NCBI GenBank assembly: GCA_005884465.1
Contig: VAZH01000035.1
Coordinates: 1,002-16,230 of the forward strand
Source of the DNA: Alphaproteobacteria bacterium
GTDB taxonomy: Bacteria > Pseudomonadota > Alphaproteobacteria > Rhizobiales > Xanthobacteraceae
Reading direction: 5' to 3'
DNA length: 15,229 bases
Under the pieces are notes generated by a model. The model was not told the origin of the DNA. It did not search any database and was given only the letters and a program-made list of their open reading frames with translations. Both the position numbers and the translations under genes were made by a program. Shown here piece after piece: positions 14,053 through 15,229 of this stretch (positions are counted from its first letter, which is position 1; every line of letters begins with the position of its first letter).

Positions 14053-14080
14053 GCTCATTGAAAGTGGGATTCGAATGAGC
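14053..14080. other. Stem-loop between copper-protein gene and nudK
   Basis: GCTCATTGAA (14053-14062) pairs with TTC-G-AATGAGC (14070-14080): ten base pairs, one bulged G and a 7-nt loop. It lies 16 nt after the copper-protein stop and 42 nt before the Nudix ATG. No T-run follows, so it could be a Rho-assisted terminator, an mRNA-stabilising hairpin, or an operator for the Nudix gene. Confidence 0.45.
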
Positions 14081-14122
14081 CGGTCGGCGAGTCAAACATC
14101 CATTCTTTGGCGTTGACCTGTG

Positions 14123-14707
14123 ATGGAAAGAAACAGCCAAAGGGTACGTATCAAGAGCACGCAGACGCTGGCCCAACAAAGGGGCAAGCTCATGCTCGCA
14201 ACATTCGAGCAGCGCACCCGCAATGGCGAGTGGCAGGAGCGCAAGCGAGAAGTCTACGACAATGGCAATTCGGCCACCATTCTTCCCTACGATGCCGAAC
14301 GCAGGACCGTGCTGCTGACCAGGCAATTACGGCTGCCGATATATCTGCAGGATGGATTGGAGAGTTCGATCGAAGCCTGCGCCGGCAAGCTGGACGGCGA
14401 GAAACCCGAGACACGAATAGTAAAAGAGGTGGAGGAGGAACTCGGTTATCGTATTGCAAAGGTAGAACGGTTGTTCGAACTCTATGTAAGCCCAGCGACG
14501 ATCATGGAGAAGATCGTGTTTTTCACCTGCGCCTACTCGCCGGCGGACAAAGTATCCGACGGAGGCGGGCTGGTGGAGGAGGGCGAAGATATCGAGGTGA
14601 TCGAGACGACCTTAAAGCAGGCCGCCGCGATGATCGCCGCCGGCGAGATCATCGACGCAAAGACCGTCATCCTGGTTCAATATCTCCGAGAACGCGTGGG
14701 GGACTGA
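14123..14707 (+). CDS. nudK: Nudix hydrolase, NudK-like (GDP-mannose pyrophosphatase type)
   Basis: This 194-aa cytoplasmic hydrolase resembles E. coli NudK (191 aa) along its whole length. The N-terminal strand region has REVYDNGNSATILPYD and LLTRQLRLP. The Nudix core KEVEEELGY is at residues 101-109, with metal-binding Glu102, Glu105 and Glu106. The NudK-type FELYVSPATIMEKIVFFTCAY and GGGLVEEGEDIEVIE (with the second acidic loop) follow, then the GEIIDAKTVILVQYL end. The spacing from the AG glycine (Gly88) to the core is one residue shorter than the textbook Nudix box, as I also recall for NudK. ATG 14123 follows directly on a GTG at 14120; the ribosome site is poor. Known members split GDP-mannose and similar nucleotide sugars; the substrate here is inferred from similarity only. 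Confidence 0.88.
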   Translation: MERNSQRVRIKSTQTLAQQRGKLMLATFEQRTRNGEWQERKREVYDNGNSATILPYDAERRTVLLTRQLRLPIYLQDGLESSIEACAGKLDGEKPETRIVKEVEEELGYRIAKVERLFELYVSPATIMEKIVFFTCAYSPADKVSDGGGLVEEGEDIEVIETTLKQAAAMIAAGEIIDAKTVILVQYLRERVGD

Positions 14708-14743
14708 CGTCTCATCCCGCTCTGACCTTGATTGATATTTAGA

Positions 14744-14869
14744 TCAAACGAGCGGCTTGATATTCGTGGTCAGCCGCGCCACCGCGTCTCCCGCGGCAAG
14801 ATCCAGATCCTCAACCACCAGGAACTCGAGGACAGCGCGTGCGAATGTTACGAGGTGGTCAAGCGGCAT
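14744..14869 (-). CDS. Possible small ORF, 41 aa, unknown
   Basis: An ATG-started minus-strand ORF of 41 codons begins MPLDHLVTFARAVLEFLVVE and ends NIKPLV. It is Leu/Val/Ala-rich with acidic residues and could form an amphipathic helix. There is no clear ribosome site. The plus strand is also open across the same stretch (14732-14905, only a TTG start) with more GC-rich third positions, so the coding strand is uncertain, and either frame may be a chance or relic ORF. It follows the 37-aa ORF on the same strand by 71 bp. Confidence 0.25.
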   Translation of the reverse strand: MPLDHLVTFARAVLEFLVVEDLDLAAGDAVARLTTNIKPLV

Positions 14870-14925
14870 TGCGCTAGGCCGATCGGAATCGAGCCTGGAG
14901 TGTAATGTCGGCTACCGCACGCCGC

Positions 14926-14939
14926 GGGGCCAACGCCCC
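14926..14939 (+). terminator. Hairpin GGGGC-CAAC-GCCCC followed by TTTACTT
   Basis: A perfect 5-bp GC stem with a 4-nt loop is followed by TTTACTT on the plus strand, so it could end plus-strand transcripts from nudK, although it lies 219 bp after that stop. On the minus strand it sits directly after the stop of the 37-aa ORF, but with no T-run after it. Confidence 0.35.
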
Positions 14940-14940
14940 T

Positions 14941-15054
14941 TTACTTCGCCAAATATCCTATCGCGCCGAGTATGGCGACGGCGGTTCCGACCAGCATCAT
15001 CGCTGCGGACCAAGCGCATCGATTGAATTGCTTTCGACTGAGGTGCGCGTTCAT
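14941..15054 (-). CDS. Possible very small single-pass membrane protein (37 aa)
   Basis: An ATG-started ORF of 37 codons encodes a basic N-terminus (NAHLSRKQFNR) followed by one hydrophobic segment, about residues 15-36 (MMLVGTAVAILGAIGYLA), ending in a lysine. That is the layout of a small inner-membrane protein. TGAGG lies about 10 nt upstream of ATG, slightly far. It starts 35 nt after the stop of the minus-strand gene entering from the right edge and may be co-transcribed with it. I recognise no family. Confidence 0.45.
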   Translation of the reverse strand: MNAHLSRKQFNRCAWSAAMMLVGTAVAILGAIGYLAK

Positions 15055-15089
15055 GATCGAATAACCTCAGGAGATCGGTTCAGTTCCGC

Positions 15090-15229
15090 TTACATGCCCT
15101 TGCGCTCAGCCGCCATGATCCGCCAGGCTTCGTCCTTTAGTTCCTCGAGTTTGTAATTGTCGCCGGTCGGAAGAGTGAGACGGCCTTGTTCGCAGCACAC
15201 GATGTCCTTATCGCCCAGCCAAAACGTGG
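15090..15229 (-). CDS. Hypothetical protein, C-terminal part only (5' end beyond window)
   Basis: The last 45 codons of a minus-strand gene enter from the right edge. They read FWLGDKDIVCCEQGRLTLP, then a segment with KLEELKDEAWRIM, and end at TAA (15092-15090). The regular, charged composition without internal stops and the helical ending look like a real small soluble protein with a CC pair. I do not recognise the family. It is the upstream neighbour of the 37-aa membrane ORF. Confidence 0.55.
   Translation of the reverse strand, partial: TFWLGDKDIVCCEQGRLTLPTGDNYKLEELKDEAWRIMAAERKGM

Noticed and set aside
14732..14747. FNR/FixK-like box TTGATATTTAGATCAA
   Set aside because: The TTGAT and ATCAA arms are separated by six bases instead of the required four, and there is no suitably placed downstream gene.
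14732..14905. Plus-strand open frame with high third-position GC
   Set aside because: It has only a TTG start, no ribosome site and no recognisable family; it is noted as a possible relic or shadow of the minus ORF.

Overview
The window looks like a chromosomal stretch of a high-GC alphaproteobacterium, most likely a Bradyrhizobium or Rhodopseudomonas relative. This rests on codon use, on the protein families present, on a small 72-aa protein of a type I associate with that group, and on GGAAC-N16/17-CGTT promoter-like sequences of the alphaproteobacterial general-stress (EcfG) type. I see no phage, transposon, CRISPR array, tRNA or rRNA gene.

Layout. (1) 1-4370 is a catabolic-looking block. 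Two minus-strand genes encode the alpha and beta subunits of a split thiamine-diphosphate (TPP) 2-oxoacid decarboxylase of the sulfopyruvate/phosphonopyruvate type; the beta gene runs off the left edge. Divergent from them, in one tightly spaced plus-strand operon, lie a periplasmic Bug/TctC-type substrate-binding protein, an amidohydrolase of the 2-pyrone-4,6-dicarboxylate lactonase (LigI) type broken by a frameshift, and a D-2-hydroxyacid dehydrogenase. A hydroxyacid to oxoacid to aldehyde route fed by a carboxylate-binding protein is a reasonable inference, but the substrate is unknown. (2) 4420-6174 is alanine dehydrogenase (ald) divergent from an Lrp/AsnC regulator, a common regulator-target pair. 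(3) 6307-9075 is a lone 922-aa UPF0182 membrane protein of unknown function. (4) 9178-13120 is a three-gene minus-strand operon for a periplasmic molybdenum aldehyde oxidoreductase like E. coli PaoABC: Tat-exported 2x[2Fe-2S] subunit, FAD subunit with an extra [4Fe-4S] cysteine set, and molybdopterin subunit. No XdhC/PaoD-type chaperone gene lies in the window. (5) 13230-15229 holds small stress-type genes: the 72-aa protein, a frameshifted cysteine-rich Csp-type copper-binding protein, a NudK-like Nudix hydrolase, and very small ORFs up to the right edge, the last one cut by the window.

Regulatory signals worth attention are a perfect 18-bp palindrome 30 bp upstream of the paoA-type start, with an EcfG-like element whose -10 falls inside it, and a cluster of opposed EcfG-like elements between the 72-aa gene and the copper-protein gene. 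Together they suggest that the aldehyde oxidase, small protein and copper protein may share general-stress control.

Two genes in 15 kb are disrupted by small insertions: about 10 bp in the amidohydrolase and about 2 bp in a G-run of the copper protein. The first looks like a true repeat-mediated mutation. The second could be mutation or a sequencing error.
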